In this document: in pieces, positions 12,239 to 22,790 of the stretch
Position numbering within the stretch: position 1 is the stretch's first letter
Layout of the letters: every line of letters starts with the position of its first letter
NCBI GenBank assembly: GCA_029168955.1
Contig: JAPDOI010000039.1
Coordinates: 682,001 to 746,000 of the forward strand
Source: Aplectana chamaeleonis
Taxonomy: Eukaryota > Nematoda > Chromadorea > Rhabditida > Cosmocercidae
Length of the DNA: 64,000 nucleotides
Reading direction: 5' to 3'
Translations under genes and position numbers: made by a program
The notes under the pieces: generated by a model
The model's database searches: none
Seen by the model: only the letters and a program-made list of their open reading frames with translations
Told to the model about the DNA's origin: nothing

Positions 12239-12796
12239 TTAAAGGCAGTGGTCGCGATCAAATATGCTTGTCGTCTTTTTCTCCCCAAATCCTTTCCTGG
12301 GTCTCGAGTAGTAGGACCTATGAGAAAAAATCGCGAAAAAACCACTGTTTTGGGCCGAATTTGAAACCTGAACTTTCTTGTCTTTTGATGGTGGACGAGC
12401 CCTCTCCACATCATCGGCATCGATGACCTCTTATATCAAGAACATCAGCTAGCTTGAAATTGAATGTCAATCAATGAACCTTCGGATTTATGTACACATC
12501 TAGTCAAAAACATTGACTGAAGTGATGCTTTCATTATTCAACTGTTTTTATTCGTTAAATTTGCATTTATTTCGTCCTCTCAATGTCGATGATTTTTGAC
12601 TGCTCGGCATGAGACTGCGATCTGTTTCGTCATCGCTGTGCATGTGTGCACGAACTAGCTTCTTTAAGCCCTAAAAACTCTATTTGTAGACCGTTTTTCA
12701 CCGCGCTACCTTCATAGTTTTTCAGCTGTTTTTGATCTAAGCTGATTTTTGTTGTTTTTTTTCGATAACGTTTTTCATCGTGACCACTGCCTTTAA
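12239..12796 (+). mobile_element. TTAA-flanked small element, family B
   Basis: About 558 bp between TTAA borders; ends AAGGCAGTGGTCGCGAT and ATCGTGACCACTGCCTT. The interior landmark CTTTTGATGGTGGACGAG is shared with the copies at 18855 (inverted), 50253 and 57113. Short open frames inside are repeat-derived. Confidence 0.87.
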
Positions 12797-13031
12797 TGCG
12801 GCCACTCTCACTGAAATGACAATTAACCACTCGAGGTCGGGAGTAGAAAGTGATCTCGAGCCACCTTCTAGGCGTTAGTTTTGAAAGCTGAGGAGATCGC
12901 CACAAGACCTATCGCGAGAGAAGCTCTCCATTATGTAGCGTGACGAGGATGATTTTCGTGCTGCGAACCTTGACGTGGTTAATCTCCTAGCTGCAGGCCG
13001 TGCCAAGGATCATACCTCATCCTGTTAGGCC

Positions 13032-13346
13032 TAGTCGGCCAAAAGCCGCCGTCCTACTCCCACCCGGGCGATAGGTATGAGAAGCACGCAAAACGGGAAT
13101 AAATGAAGTGATAAAAATCATATCTCGAATGATAAAAATCGTCCTATGATATGGTAAAGTTTGACCCCAACTGATTAAAACCGTCTGAAATGATAAAAAT
13201 CCTCCTGATACGACCAAGGACGACATAGAGAAGGTGGAATTTTATCAGTTGAGGATGATTTTTATCACTTCATTTCTTCCCGTCCTGCGTGTGTCTCATA
13301 GATATCGACCGGGAGGGACGAGGACGCCCGGTTTTTCGGCCGACTA
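13032..13346. mobile_element. Small element with about 85-bp inverted ends
   Basis: Starts TAGTCGGCC and ends GGCCGACTA. The outer roughly 85 bp on each side are inverted copies, including AATGAAGTGATAAAAATCAT and its complement, and GATAAAAATC recurs several times in the centre. No open frame. The target duplication could not be fixed by eye, so the superfamily is unknown. Confidence 0.75.
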
Positions 13347-13900
13347 TGACGGGGGCCTTAGAGGATGATGTTGCAGAAATACGCTGCTAACAGCAGCACG
13401 GGCTTCGAATGAAAACATGTCGAAAGCCAGTATGTTTTGGCAGCACATGCTGGTGTTAGCAGCACCTGGTGCTGATAACGAGGGGTTCAACTTGCTGTCA
13501 GCCGTGGGTGCAACACCTATTGTGCTGTCGTCCAACTCCGCAAGCGCATGAGGTTGCTGAGTAGGTCAAGGTTAACTTTGAGAAGTTGCTTTCGAGAAGA
13601 GTGTAAAAACGCAAACCGAAGAAATTACACCATTACCATAGGAGCTTCTGCGAGGCGTAAATAATTCAGCCAATGTTCCATGAATCTTCAGTAACACACT
13701 TAATTGCTTTTGTTATTGGTTTTGCACATGGCTTGCTCATGTGAAGATAGATAAAGGACTAGTAAGGGTAAAAACCTTGGCGTTGATTAAGCCCTCTAGG
13801 GATGCGTCACACTATCGGCTCACATTCAGAATCGTTGGGGCTCTTGACCGTCATGCACACGGTTTAGTGATCGCTCCTCGCGCAAATAAAACAAATCCTT
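13347..13900. other. Unassigned stretch before the mariner remnant
   Basis: About 550 bp with a cluster of short CAGCAGCAC-type triplet-rich runs at 13380-13500. No gene is supported. Confidence 0.4.
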
Positions 13901-14423
13901 TCAACCATCCGGGTCCATGACCCGCTTGTGGTGAGTTTGCTGCGCTTGACCCTTTCCAATACCTGCGTGAAAATTGGGGTCCTCACATTAGCTTTTCAGA
14001 GAATGGTAACTCCTAATCCAAAAGAGCCGCAATTCATCGAGTCAGAAGTGCCGGACATCCAGCTTCGAGGATCGCTCATCTATTCAAAGTCCCCCACCAA
14101 ACCGTCTGCGATTACTCAATCGATGTACGCCTGATGACCGTAATCGTCCAGTGGCCAGTGACTGTAGCGACAACTCGTCTAAGAAAAGTTCTGAAGATAC
14201 GCATCGAACGCAAAGCCACGAGGAGTATGAGGAAAATAGCTCTAGACTTGAATTTGTCGGAGGGAACCGTGAGTAAAGTGGTCAAGGCGCAGCTCAATAT
14301 GCGTCCTTACAAGCCGAAAAAAGGGCATGGCCTAAGCGATGCACAAAGGAAGGGGAGATTTGTGAAATATCAGGCACTACTCCAGTGTGCCGAAAAAAAA
14401 CAGCTCTTCTCAGACATTCGTGG

Positions 14424-14945
14424 GGAAGTTCCCGAGAACGATAGCAGAACTTCCCTCGAAACAACTGGGAAACTTCCCCCAAATCGAGGTAAGGCAGAGG
14501 GGACCTGCGGCTAGCAGGTCTTCCCTTGCTTTCCCGATCGCCAGTCTTCCCGAAGCTGTCGCGACCCAACACCCATCGGTCATTGATTTATCAAAAGTCG
14601 GCTGGCCGAAACTCTTTCCTGTTCTTCGGAAGCAGGAATAGGGCCAAAAATATTCACCTTTGTCGAAAGGTTACAGGGAAGCTTGTTAACTCCCCTGGTA
14701 ATTTGAACAGGGATACCTTACACCGCCCTTGAGTGACAGGTCTGCTCCCTCAACTTGCGAAGTGCGAGACCACCTCGCGACTAGCCCGTTTGCATTATCG
14801 TATACTCTGCGGCTTTGTTTTCTCGTTCATCATGCTCGGGGGGAGGCCATGGGAACAACCGTGAAGCGAACTTCCCTTGTTCTCCCCCGAGCCGACTGTT
14901 TCGAAAGCCTTATCGTTGTGTATATTTCGAGGGGAGAGGGGCGAG
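14424..14945. mobile_element. Unassigned insertion inside the mariner transposase
   Basis: Homology to mariner transposase stops after LFSD and resumes near ATKEGRIVSRR. The roughly 520 bp between has no transposase similarity and carries GAACTTCCC motifs repeated near both ends. Borders are approximate and no target duplication was fixed. Confidence 0.5.
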
Positions 14946-15003
14946 CTACCAAGGAGGGAAGAATCGTTTCGCGCAGGGTAAAACCCTCGTCCATAATGGT
15001 TTA

Positions 15004-15303
15004 GGGGTATGGTATACTTTGTCGCTGTAACGAGCGACAGGCATGCAATCTAACACAAATCGCGGCGGGACCCGCAGCGGAGCAACGGCAACGGCTGTCA
15101 TAGGAACAGATGTCGCGGGTGGGTCGCAGCGACGTGTCGCGAAGGGCTGACATACTGCAAATTTGCCATTGCCTGCCGCTACATTCTCGCGTCGCTGTCG
15201 CTGTGCAGTGCACTGCGACAGCGACAGATTTAAAGGGCGGGAGGATGTCGCTGTCGCCGTGCAGAGCGACGCGACCGTGTGTCGCAAAAGTATACCATAC
15301 CCC
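15004..15303. mobile_element. 300-bp MITE with TTA target duplication (PIF/Harbinger-like)
   Basis: Exactly 300 bp. It starts GGGGTATGGTATACTTT and ends with the inverse AAAGTATACCATACCCC, flanked by TTA at 15001-15003 and 15304-15306. The interior is GC-rich, with many GCGACAGCGAC-like runs and no open frame of note. Three-base TTA duplications and G-rich termini are typical of PIF/Harbinger. It splits the mariner frame just after SSIMV. Confidence 0.88.
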
Positions 15304-15653
15304 TTAGGCTAGCGTGTCTGCCACCAGTCGGACGCCTCTGATTTTGTTGCAAAAGATGTGAAAATCTATGCTGACACCTATCTGCAAGCCATTCCTCGAG
15401 CAGCAAATGTTACCATGGTCGATGGAGCATTACATCGGAGGACAATAGATGTTTCAACAAGATGGCGCCCCGGCTCACAAGTCCAAGAAAGTCCGACATG
15501 GGTGTCGTGAGAAACAACCGGATTTCATCGCCGTGACTAAATGGCCAGCAAACTCTCCAGATTTCAACGTTATGTACTAGTGCGTCTGGAGCATTGTGGA
15601 GGAGAAAGCCTGCACGTACAGAACCCACCAGTATCAAGGCACTCAAATCTTCA

Positions 15654-16129
15654 TTAAAGGCACAGCACAACCCCAAAATCGTTTTTCTTTTTCCCTGCCC
15701 AACCTAAAAACGGTCTCACGCTGATTCCAATGATATCTCTGGAATTATACATGATCCCCTAGTAACGAAGTTATGGTCCCCCAAAAAATGAGCTATGGAA
15801 GCATAGTGGACGAGTTGTCCAGGGATTGTAACTTTCGCCATTTGCAACAGATGTATCATAGCCGATCTGAATAAAGGGGAATGAAGGAAGGAACGGGGCT
15901 GTTGATCGAAAACCATCGCTCATCTCGCCACTGTTGAGCTCGAAAGATCGTAAAAAAGGCGTGTCAAAATGACTCCCTGATGCAGACGCCCCAGGGTGGC
16001 TTCCTCCTATATCTTGCTCATTTGAAGGAATTGAGAGCTCGCACTTGGTAGGTGCTATATGGAGTGGGTCTATTTCACAATTCTCTGAAAATCGCAGATT
16101 TCGTTCCTGAGCTTGGACTGTGCCTTTAA
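15654..16129. mobile_element. TTAA-flanked element inserted in mariner (family A interior, E-type ends)
   Basis: Ends AGGCACAG and CTGTGCCT, flanked by TTAA on both sides. Removing the element with one TTAA leaves TCATTAAAGAAAGCCTGG, which continues the transposase frame (SSLKKAW). That makes TTAA the single target site duplicated on insertion, a piggyBac-type feature; a TA duplication with one extra base of inverted repeat cannot be excluded from this copy alone. Confidence 0.88.
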
Positions 16130-16392
16130 AGAAAGCCTGGAGTGAGATTCCTCAGCCGGCCGCCGTAAATGCCTGCCCGAATCGTTTTCGAGCAGTCATC
16201 AAAGCTGAAGGCGACCACAACGAATGATATCTGATTCTTTTGAATGACCATGTCGTCAAAAGAATATATTAAGGATAGCTCCCAATTCGCTCGTTTCCTT
16301 GATGAATTATGCTGTGCGAACCGTGTACGGGTGTTTAATACGCACCCTACATACATAAGTAAATACATGGGTAATGAATTAAGTTCCCGAAT

Positions 16393-16885
16393 TTAAAGGC
16401 AGTGTTCACGATGAAAATCGTTTCTCTGTTTCTCCGCCTATCTTGAAAACGGCCCCATGCTGATTCCAATGTTGTCTCTGAAATCGTACGAGACCTTCTG
16501 GGAACGGAGTTATGGTCCCTCAAAGATTTAGCTAAGGAAACATGGTGGACGAGTTGTCCGAGACTTGTAACTTCCGTCTTTTGCAGCCGATCTATGCGAG
16601 CTGACCTGAGTAAAGAGAGAAGCTAAGAATGAAGGGAAGAACGGGGCTAATGATTGGAAAACATCGCTCATCTCACGATCTCGAGCATTCATTTGTTCAC
16701 GTCGGTGGGCGTGGAAAGTGCATCTGGGGGTGACGAACTGACGGGTGTCCAACTTTGGGCTCTTTTGGAGCGTTTCCTGGCTCGTTTTCATGCGTTCTTT
16801 CGACGTCAACGTTACAGTGTGCCGCTCCACAACCGATTCCTAGTGGAAACTGAAACACATTTTCCATCGTGAACACTGCCTTTAA
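16393..16885 (+). mobile_element. TTAA-flanked small element, family A
   Basis: A well-preserved copy with TTAA at 16393 and 16882 and ends AGGCAGTGTTCACGAT and ATCGTGAACACTGCCT. It lies 165 bp past the mariner stop codon and in the same orientation as the copies at 5628 and 7097. Confidence 0.87.
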
Positions 16886-17677
16886 ATAATCTCCCTGAGA
16901 ATACATCAAAAACTTTTCCCATACTCAGAATTGTAGGGACTTTTGAATGTGTATTGGGCCAATAAAATGATTGAGAAGGCCTGCCGATGTCCAACTCAAA
17001 GTTCTTATCTCCCCAGACAAGTCTGGTATCAATTTACCGACCTCGGTGGAATAACGAATTTGCTTGTCTTCAAACGAGTATCGAACATTGATCCGTACTC
17101 GGCGACAGCGGCGCTTTTTATCAATTCGCCACGAGAGCAGAAAAAAATATCAGCCCTGCCTTCTGACTACCGTACGTATTGCTTATAAGCACCCCTGTCA
17201 AAGGTTTCTCATGATGAATCGGGCATAGAGAACGTATGCCACTCAGCATGTTGTTTCGCGATCATCTATTCGGAGAATTGTTCTGAACTTCTGTAGTATA
17301 GTTACTACGATTGGCCAGTATCTGACCAGTATTGTATATCAGCATTTTCTCATACCAAATATACATGATGTTACAAAATTGCGCAAAGGTCTAAATCAGT
17401 AGACAGCCATTTCAAAACGGTGGTGCAAAATGACGGTAGGCCTCGGACATCATGATCGCTTTCAGGAGTAGCTCACATTGCAAAGGCACAACGTTGTGGC
17501 TTCATGTTTTGGTAGTGATGATAGTTTCAATCCTCATCCACGCTCGCGGATTGACATTGCTGGGTTTTGCCGAATCCGCTTAATTTTTCTCCGTTTTAAT
17601 CCGTGCTAATATGCAATATTTCAGCAAAAGTGAGATTCTTTCAGAAACTGTTAACAGATTCGCAAAACAGAAATTAC
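16886..17677. other. Unassigned intron sequence
   Basis: Intron between the 80-nt and 86-nt exons of the second block. An 81-codon plus-strand open frame at 16943 shows no recognisable motif, and I see nothing else. Confidence 0.45.
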
Positions 17678-17757
17678 CTCTGGCCGTTTCCGCATCTCAC
17701 CACTTGGCACGTCGTCACGCAGGTTCCTTTCACGCATCGTGTTCCTCCTGCGCAAGT
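17678..17757 (-). CDS. Cys-rich protein exon 11 (80 nt), second block
   Basis: Acceptor TGTTCAG, donor GTAATT; phase 0 in, two bases left over. Five Cys: TCAGGTRC, KGTC, VTTC, VVRC. It matches the 80-nt exon at 42877-42956 in length, phase and Cys order; the shared short loop KGxCVTxC distinguishes this module from the others. Confidence 0.88.
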
Positions 17758-17972
17758 CTGAACATTTCCCTGTTAGCAAATCTTCAAGAGCATTTTTTTG
17801 TTTTGTTTTGAAAGGATAAGCAGAACACAATAGGGTATTGCTGCTTCAAAAAATTCCTTCCCATGAGCTCACTCGCACACGTGATTTGCATCGGAGTCTT
17901 AACTCGAGGTAACAAAGTTTATGAGCGCTACCAATCAAAGTCCCGGAGAAGGTAGTTGTGGATCATCCTTAC

Positions 17973-18033
17973 CTTCTCACATCCGGGATCTGCCACGCAA
18001 CGAGCGTTTGTAAGGCCGTTACCATCGACACAC
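17973..18033 (-). CDS. Cys-rich protein exon 10 (61 nt), second block
   Basis: Donor GTAAGG. The acceptor is ATTTGAG, less usual than TTTCAG but placed exactly as in the sister exon. One base in, phase 0 out. Encodes CVDGNGLTNARCV and a third Cys, nearly the same as the CIDGNGLADARCV of 43073-43133. Only 215 bp separate it from the next exon. Confidence 0.88.
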
Positions 18034-18854
18034 CTCAAATAATAACGTCAACTTCTTCGGTGAGTATGTTTAAAGAAAGGATGCTACGCAGAAAACTTAA
18101 AGAAGATAAAAGAAGGAATATCCTTGGGTTGAGGAGAGTAACGAAATATCCCCCAAAGCAGATCAACTCAGGAAAATGAGCGAACTTATCACGACGCAAC
18201 ATAGGAACGCGCGTTATTGTAGGCGATCAGCCCGCTTTTTTTTGTTGCGCGGCTAGCTTTAAATGGATTCGCGGTTGGTACTCCTGGACGAAAGCTAGAC
18301 GAACCGCAAGTAACTCGACTAAGGTTAGTTATTAATCATAATAAAACTAGTCGGGCTCAGGAGCAAAGTAAAGCACCTTCCGTTGTTTTGTCGTCAGTCT
18401 GGTAGGGAAAGGGTATCCCCACTAGTGCAACCGAGGAGATACGGAGTGTACATCAAACCTAGTTAATTAAATCTACGATGGGCTTGTTTTACCGCACAGG
18501 ACAGTGGATCGTAGTCGAAGCGGCCATCAACCGAAGCAGGTTTGTCCGCTGTCTAATCTGAATGGAATTTTGATCCGTGGCAGGAACGGTTCCTGAGCGC
18601 GGTAAGTATCATTCGCCAGTTTCTGTGCGGGATAATTCCGCATCGTTGCCTGAGAATGTGCAATTGTTCAGAAAGTCCTTTTGTTCCCTCTAACTGAGCT
18701 TGTCTCTCTGTTGTCCCTACACACTTCGTTCATCGATTTATCAAACATTTTTGGTCAGGCTCCGGTTGTAAAAACTTCGCCAGGTCTTGTCATTGCATAT
18801 ACAGAAGACCGAAATACATCAACGCACTAAAACTAACCTATAGACTCCGGATAC
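18034..18854. other. Unassigned intron sequence
   Basis: Part of the 7.5-kb intron between the 143-nt and 61-nt exons of the second block. No gene or repeat recognised. Confidence 0.45.
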
Positions 18855-19410
18855 TTAAAGGCAGTGGTCACGATGAAAAACGTTATCGAAAAAACTACAA
18901 AAATCCGCTTAGATCAAAAACAGCTGAAAAACTATGAAGGTAGCGCGGTGAAAAACGGTCTACAATTAGAGTTTCTAGGGCCCAAAGAAGCTAGTTCGTG
19001 CACACGTGCACAGCGATGACGACACAGATCGCAGTCTCATGCCGAGCAGTCAAACATCATCGACATTCAGAGGGAGAAATAAATGAAAATTTAACGAATA
19101 AAAACAGTTGAATAATGAAAGCATCACTTCAGTCAATGTTTTTGACTAGATGTGTACATAAATTCGTAGGTTCATTGATTGACATTCAATTTCAAGCTAG
19201 CTGATGTTCTTGATATAAGAGGTCATCGATGCCGATGATGTGGAGAGGGCTCGTCCACCATCAAAAGACAAGAAAGTTCAGGTTTCAAATTTGGCCCAAA
19301 ACAGTGGTTTTTTCGCGATTTTTTCTTATAGGTCCTACTACTCGAGACCCAGGAAAGAATTTGGAGAGAAAAAGACGACAAGCATATTTGATCGCGACCA
19401 CTGCCTTTAA
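18855..19410 (-). mobile_element. TTAA-flanked small element, family B (inverted)
   Basis: Reverse-orientation copy of the element at 12239, with high similarity along its length. Its right TTAA (19407-19410) is also the left border of the next element, so the pair shares one TTAA. Confidence 0.87.
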
Positions 19411-19896
19411 AGGCAGTGTTCACGATGAGAATCGTTTTTCTGCTTTTTTGCCTATCTTGAAGACGGTCCCATGCTGATTCCAATGATGTTTTTGGAATCG
19501 TACAAGACCTAGGAACGGAGTTATGGTCCCTCAAAAATTGAGCTAAGGAAACATGGTGGACGAGTTGTCCGAGGCTTGTAACTTCCGTCTTTTGCAGCCG
19601 ATGTATGCGAGCTGACCTGGGTAAGGAGAGAACTTGAGAATGAAGGAAAGAACTGGTCTAATGACTGGAAATCATCGCTCATCTCACGATCTCGAGCTTT
19701 CATTTGCTCACGTCGGTGGGCGTGGAAAGTGCATCTGGGGGTGACGAGCTGACCGATGTCCACCTTTGGGCCCGTAGGGGACCGTTCCGAGCTCATTTTT
19801 AATAGTTTTTTCAACGTTAGGATTGCGCTAGGCCCTGCAGCTGCCGATCTCCACCAAAAAAACAGACATGGTTTTTATCGTGGACACTGCCTTTAA
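19407..19896 (+). mobile_element. TTAA-flanked small element, family A (variant right end)
   Basis: The left two thirds match family A. The right end (GGCCCTGCAGCTGCCGATCT, then ATCGTGGACACTGCC) differs from the copies at 7097 and 16393 and matches the copy at 54578, which defines a subfamily. Confidence 0.85.
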
Positions 19897-19960
19897 CAAG
19901 AACTGCTCGTGTTGCTGTGTTTTGTTCTTTGGTTTCCTCTGTTTCGGAGCCAAATGTACT

Positions 19961-20110
19961 AACATCGGCATGGATCGTGAAGAGACTTCGCGTTCACTGT
20001 TGAAGGTTGGCGCAAACCCGGTGCACCTATGTTATAGCACATGGCACCGAGTTTGCGCCAACCTTCAACAGTGAACGCGAAGTCTCTTCACGATCCATGC
20101 CGACGTTATG
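19961..20110. repeat. Near-perfect long hairpin (arms about 68 bp)
   Basis: The left arm beginning ATCGGCATGGATCGTGAAG is repeated as its complement after a loop of about 10-15 bases, with only a few mismatches. Transcribed, it would form one long stem. No transposon ends were identified outside it. Confidence 0.85.
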
Positions 20111-21639
20111 TTCCTTCGCGCGCTTGTGCGGAGCGAGGGGAGAGAAGCCAGAAGTGTGGGGGCAAAGGAAACGCAGCATATGCGAGAAGACGCACGCGAT
20201 AAACGGAAAAATTTTCATTCCGAAAGAGAGGTGTTATGTTTCGTCTCACAACGCTTCGCGGAGCTCCACGAAACTTGAGCTCGCACCGTTGCGCAAATGC
20301 ACTCACACAGCTACGCGGCGTTCGATGCCGACTTCGTATCCTCCCACCCCCCCCCCCGAAATTCGGTTTGCAGGAAACTATCCTATGACTGTCTCCTTCC
20401 ATTTCCTACAATATAATGCCTTTTATGCGCTCCAATCTGTAATAAAATGCTTTTTTCTATACACTTTAGAATGAGACTCCACGCGTGTGTTCTAGCGCGC
20501 TCGTGCAAAACGACATCGCACGGCACAAGCCATCTATTGAAAGAAATTACGATACCCTTACTTGTAAGTTCACAATTTTCTCACTTTCGAAAAAAGGCAA
20601 GTGGGAACTCCTCCCCACTCCTGCTCACAAATCTTATTTCTTTACTTATGATGTTTTCTTTACAGATTTTAAGTGAAATTTTTCTAAGTAGGCCATCTTT
20701 TTTCTTGTGAAGTTCAGCTGTAATTTCACTGATCAAACAGTCTTTTTTGTGAAGTTTGCCTAAAACTTCCCAAATTAGTGCCTTTTCGGATACTTGTTTG
20801 TCAGAGTAAATCAAAAACGTGACAGCTGCGCTTGAATAGTGAGAAAGCTGCCGAACTCGGTTTTTGAAAGTGGGGTGGGGGGGGGGTGCCTAAAATTGTC
20901 CCAAGCGTTAGTCAATGAGGTGGCGTTAGTCAATGCGTGCTGGGTCGCGTGCACAGTGCCGCCAGACGACGGCTTCAACGTAAAGATGTAGCCAAAATCA
21001 AACCAGGGTACATACGAGCCGTCCCGAGGTGGGGCTAGACCGATTCATTCCACTGTCAAGTGTGCACTCCTCGGGCTCTGCCTTCGAGCTGAGTGGAATG
21101 TGAGTGCCTGCACTTGCCTGCCTTTGCACCAACATGAGTGCTCTATCCTGGGAACAGGCAAGAGGCGGAGCATTCGTACAACTGATTGACTAATTTTTGA
21201 ACAGCACCTGGTTAGTGGCCAGGTGCGTGCATAACGGTTGGCATAGGAGGGTCTACCAGTGGCGGGTATGGCGTGATCGATTGTGTCTCGTGGTTTAGCA
21301 TCCCGTTCAGTGTCGCGTTCGCTGTCGGAGGGTTGCCTCGTTCATTCAGTGACGCATCAGTTGTTTAGCATCCCGTTTATCCAACCGTTATTGACGGCGT
21401 TCATATGTGTTGTTTTCGATCGACGGGATGCTCAACGCCTTCGCTAACGATGGCTGTCAGAGCAAGGGTCGTACTAATACGGGGGACGCCCGCTTGTATC
21501 GCCGCAGCTTGACCCCGTCGCGACGCGGCGTCGCACGGCTAGGTCGCGGACGAGTTACCCTCCGCGATACTAGATTTGAATCTTAAAGGACGCGCAGACC
21601 CTGTTTACTGCAATATTATTCTTAACACGCTATTCTGAG
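20111..21639. other. Unassigned intron sequence with C- and G-tracts
   Basis: Includes a run of 12 C near 20346 and a run of 9 or more G near 20879, and GC-rich stretches at 21480-21570. Open frames of 60-155 codons are scattered on both strands without recognisable motifs. No gene is supported. Confidence 0.4.
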
Positions 21640-21758
21640 TGATATTCACTGTTTATCTAGTCTTCGTCTACATTTCTAACTGATATTCACTATTATTCTA
21701 GTCTTCGTCTACGTTTCTAACTGATATTCTCTATTATTCTAGTCTTCGTCTACGTTTC
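21640..21758. repeat. Three-copy 41-bp tandem repeat
   Basis: TGATATTCAC, followed by CTAGTCTTCGTCTACGTTTC, recurs three times at 41-42 bp spacing with few changes. Confidence 0.85.
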
Positions 21759-22344
21759 CGTCCAAGCTGTACTTTTCTAGACATTTTGCGATTAAATTCC
21801 CGTTCTCTGAAACGTGTATTTTATCGCAGAAAGTTAGAAAAAGGCTAGTGCTCCTTCACCTTTAGGTTTAGCAGAAATTTAGGAACGAGCTAGAGTTCGT
21901 AATAGGTTTTTCGAATTTTAGAAATAGAATTAAATGGAACATTGGTTAATTATCCCAAATTTTACGTTTTGTGAATATCCGTGGATAATTATTGATAATA
22001 GTGATGCATCAAAGCCTCTATTTTTCCAACTATTTCGAGATTGAATTTTGTAATTAACTTGAGTTTCTTCTTTTTTTTTGTCCAAGCTAAAAAAGGCGGA
22101 AAAGGGCGTTGATCAAGATGATTCTGTGGTTGGAACTCACTGAAGTTTTAAACAATGTATGTAATCAATAAATCATTTTCAGTAACAATTGATGATGAAA
22201 ACATGCGACTTTGTGTGAAAATTCAACCTACATTAAGATATTTTATACATAATCATAAAAACTTTGATGGAGGAGGGTGGAAGATTTTTTTTCGAGAGGT
22301 GGAGTTTTTTCCCTTATAAAAACTCAACTTCTCTACTACGACTG
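21759..22344. other. Unassigned AT-rich intron sequence
   Basis: About 585 bp of AT-rich sequence; I see nothing coding. Confidence 0.4.
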
Positions 22345-22790
22345 CAATTATAAGCCACAATTTGGGTGGGTTTTCCAAAAAATCGTCCCTTCACTATGTT
22401 CAAATTCTCCCCGTTTTTAAAAATTGTCACAATTTTCGGGTTTTTCGAAAAAAAAAACTCCGCTATGCCAAAATTTCCCCCGATTTCAAAAATTCTCACA
22501 ATTGAAATGAATTTTTCAAAAAATCGTCCCTCCACTATGCCCAACTACCCCAATGGTGAATATTTTGAATCTATGGTCGTTTTTTTTTCTTGAAAAATTA
22601 TACATTCACTATGCCCAAATGTTCTCCGATGGTAAACATGTTCAATTTAGGGTTGATTTAAAGAAATTTGTAAACGAAATCAAAAAGTGTCGCAATCTAG
22701 TTGTTTTTTTTTTTCGAAAACTCATCCCTCCACTATGCCCAAATTTTCGCCAATTTGAAAGATTGTCACAATTTGGGTGGGTTTTTCGAA
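22345..22790. repeat. Degenerate tandem repeat, unit about 90 bp
   Basis: The phrase CCACTATGCCCAAA and the phrase GGGTTTTTCGAAAA recur four to five times at roughly 70-100 bp intervals with many changes, giving an old decayed tandem array. Short open frames of 60-85 codons inside it are repeat-derived. Confidence 0.7.

Larger units (their letters stand above)
13900..16227 (+). pseudogene. Decayed Tc1/mariner transposase interrupted by nested insertions
   Basis: Pieces of one mariner-type transposase appear in order on the plus strand. A helix-turn-helix region (RSMRKIALDLNLS, then PYKPKKGHGLSDAQRKGR and LFSD) spans about 14080-14424. RVKPSSIMV lies at about 14975-15000. FQQDGAPAHK at 15452 and WPANSPDFN at 15542 hold two catalytic Asp, 32 residues apart. 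A C-terminal end (KKAWSEIPQ to KAEGDHNE and a stop) spans 16130-16227. Between the pieces lie an unassigned insertion of about 520 bp (about 14424-14945), a 300-bp TTA-flanked element (15004-15303) and a TTAA-flanked element (15654-16129). In-frame stops and shifts show it is dead. The source family uses a DDD-type transposase moving to TA sites. Confidence 0.85.
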
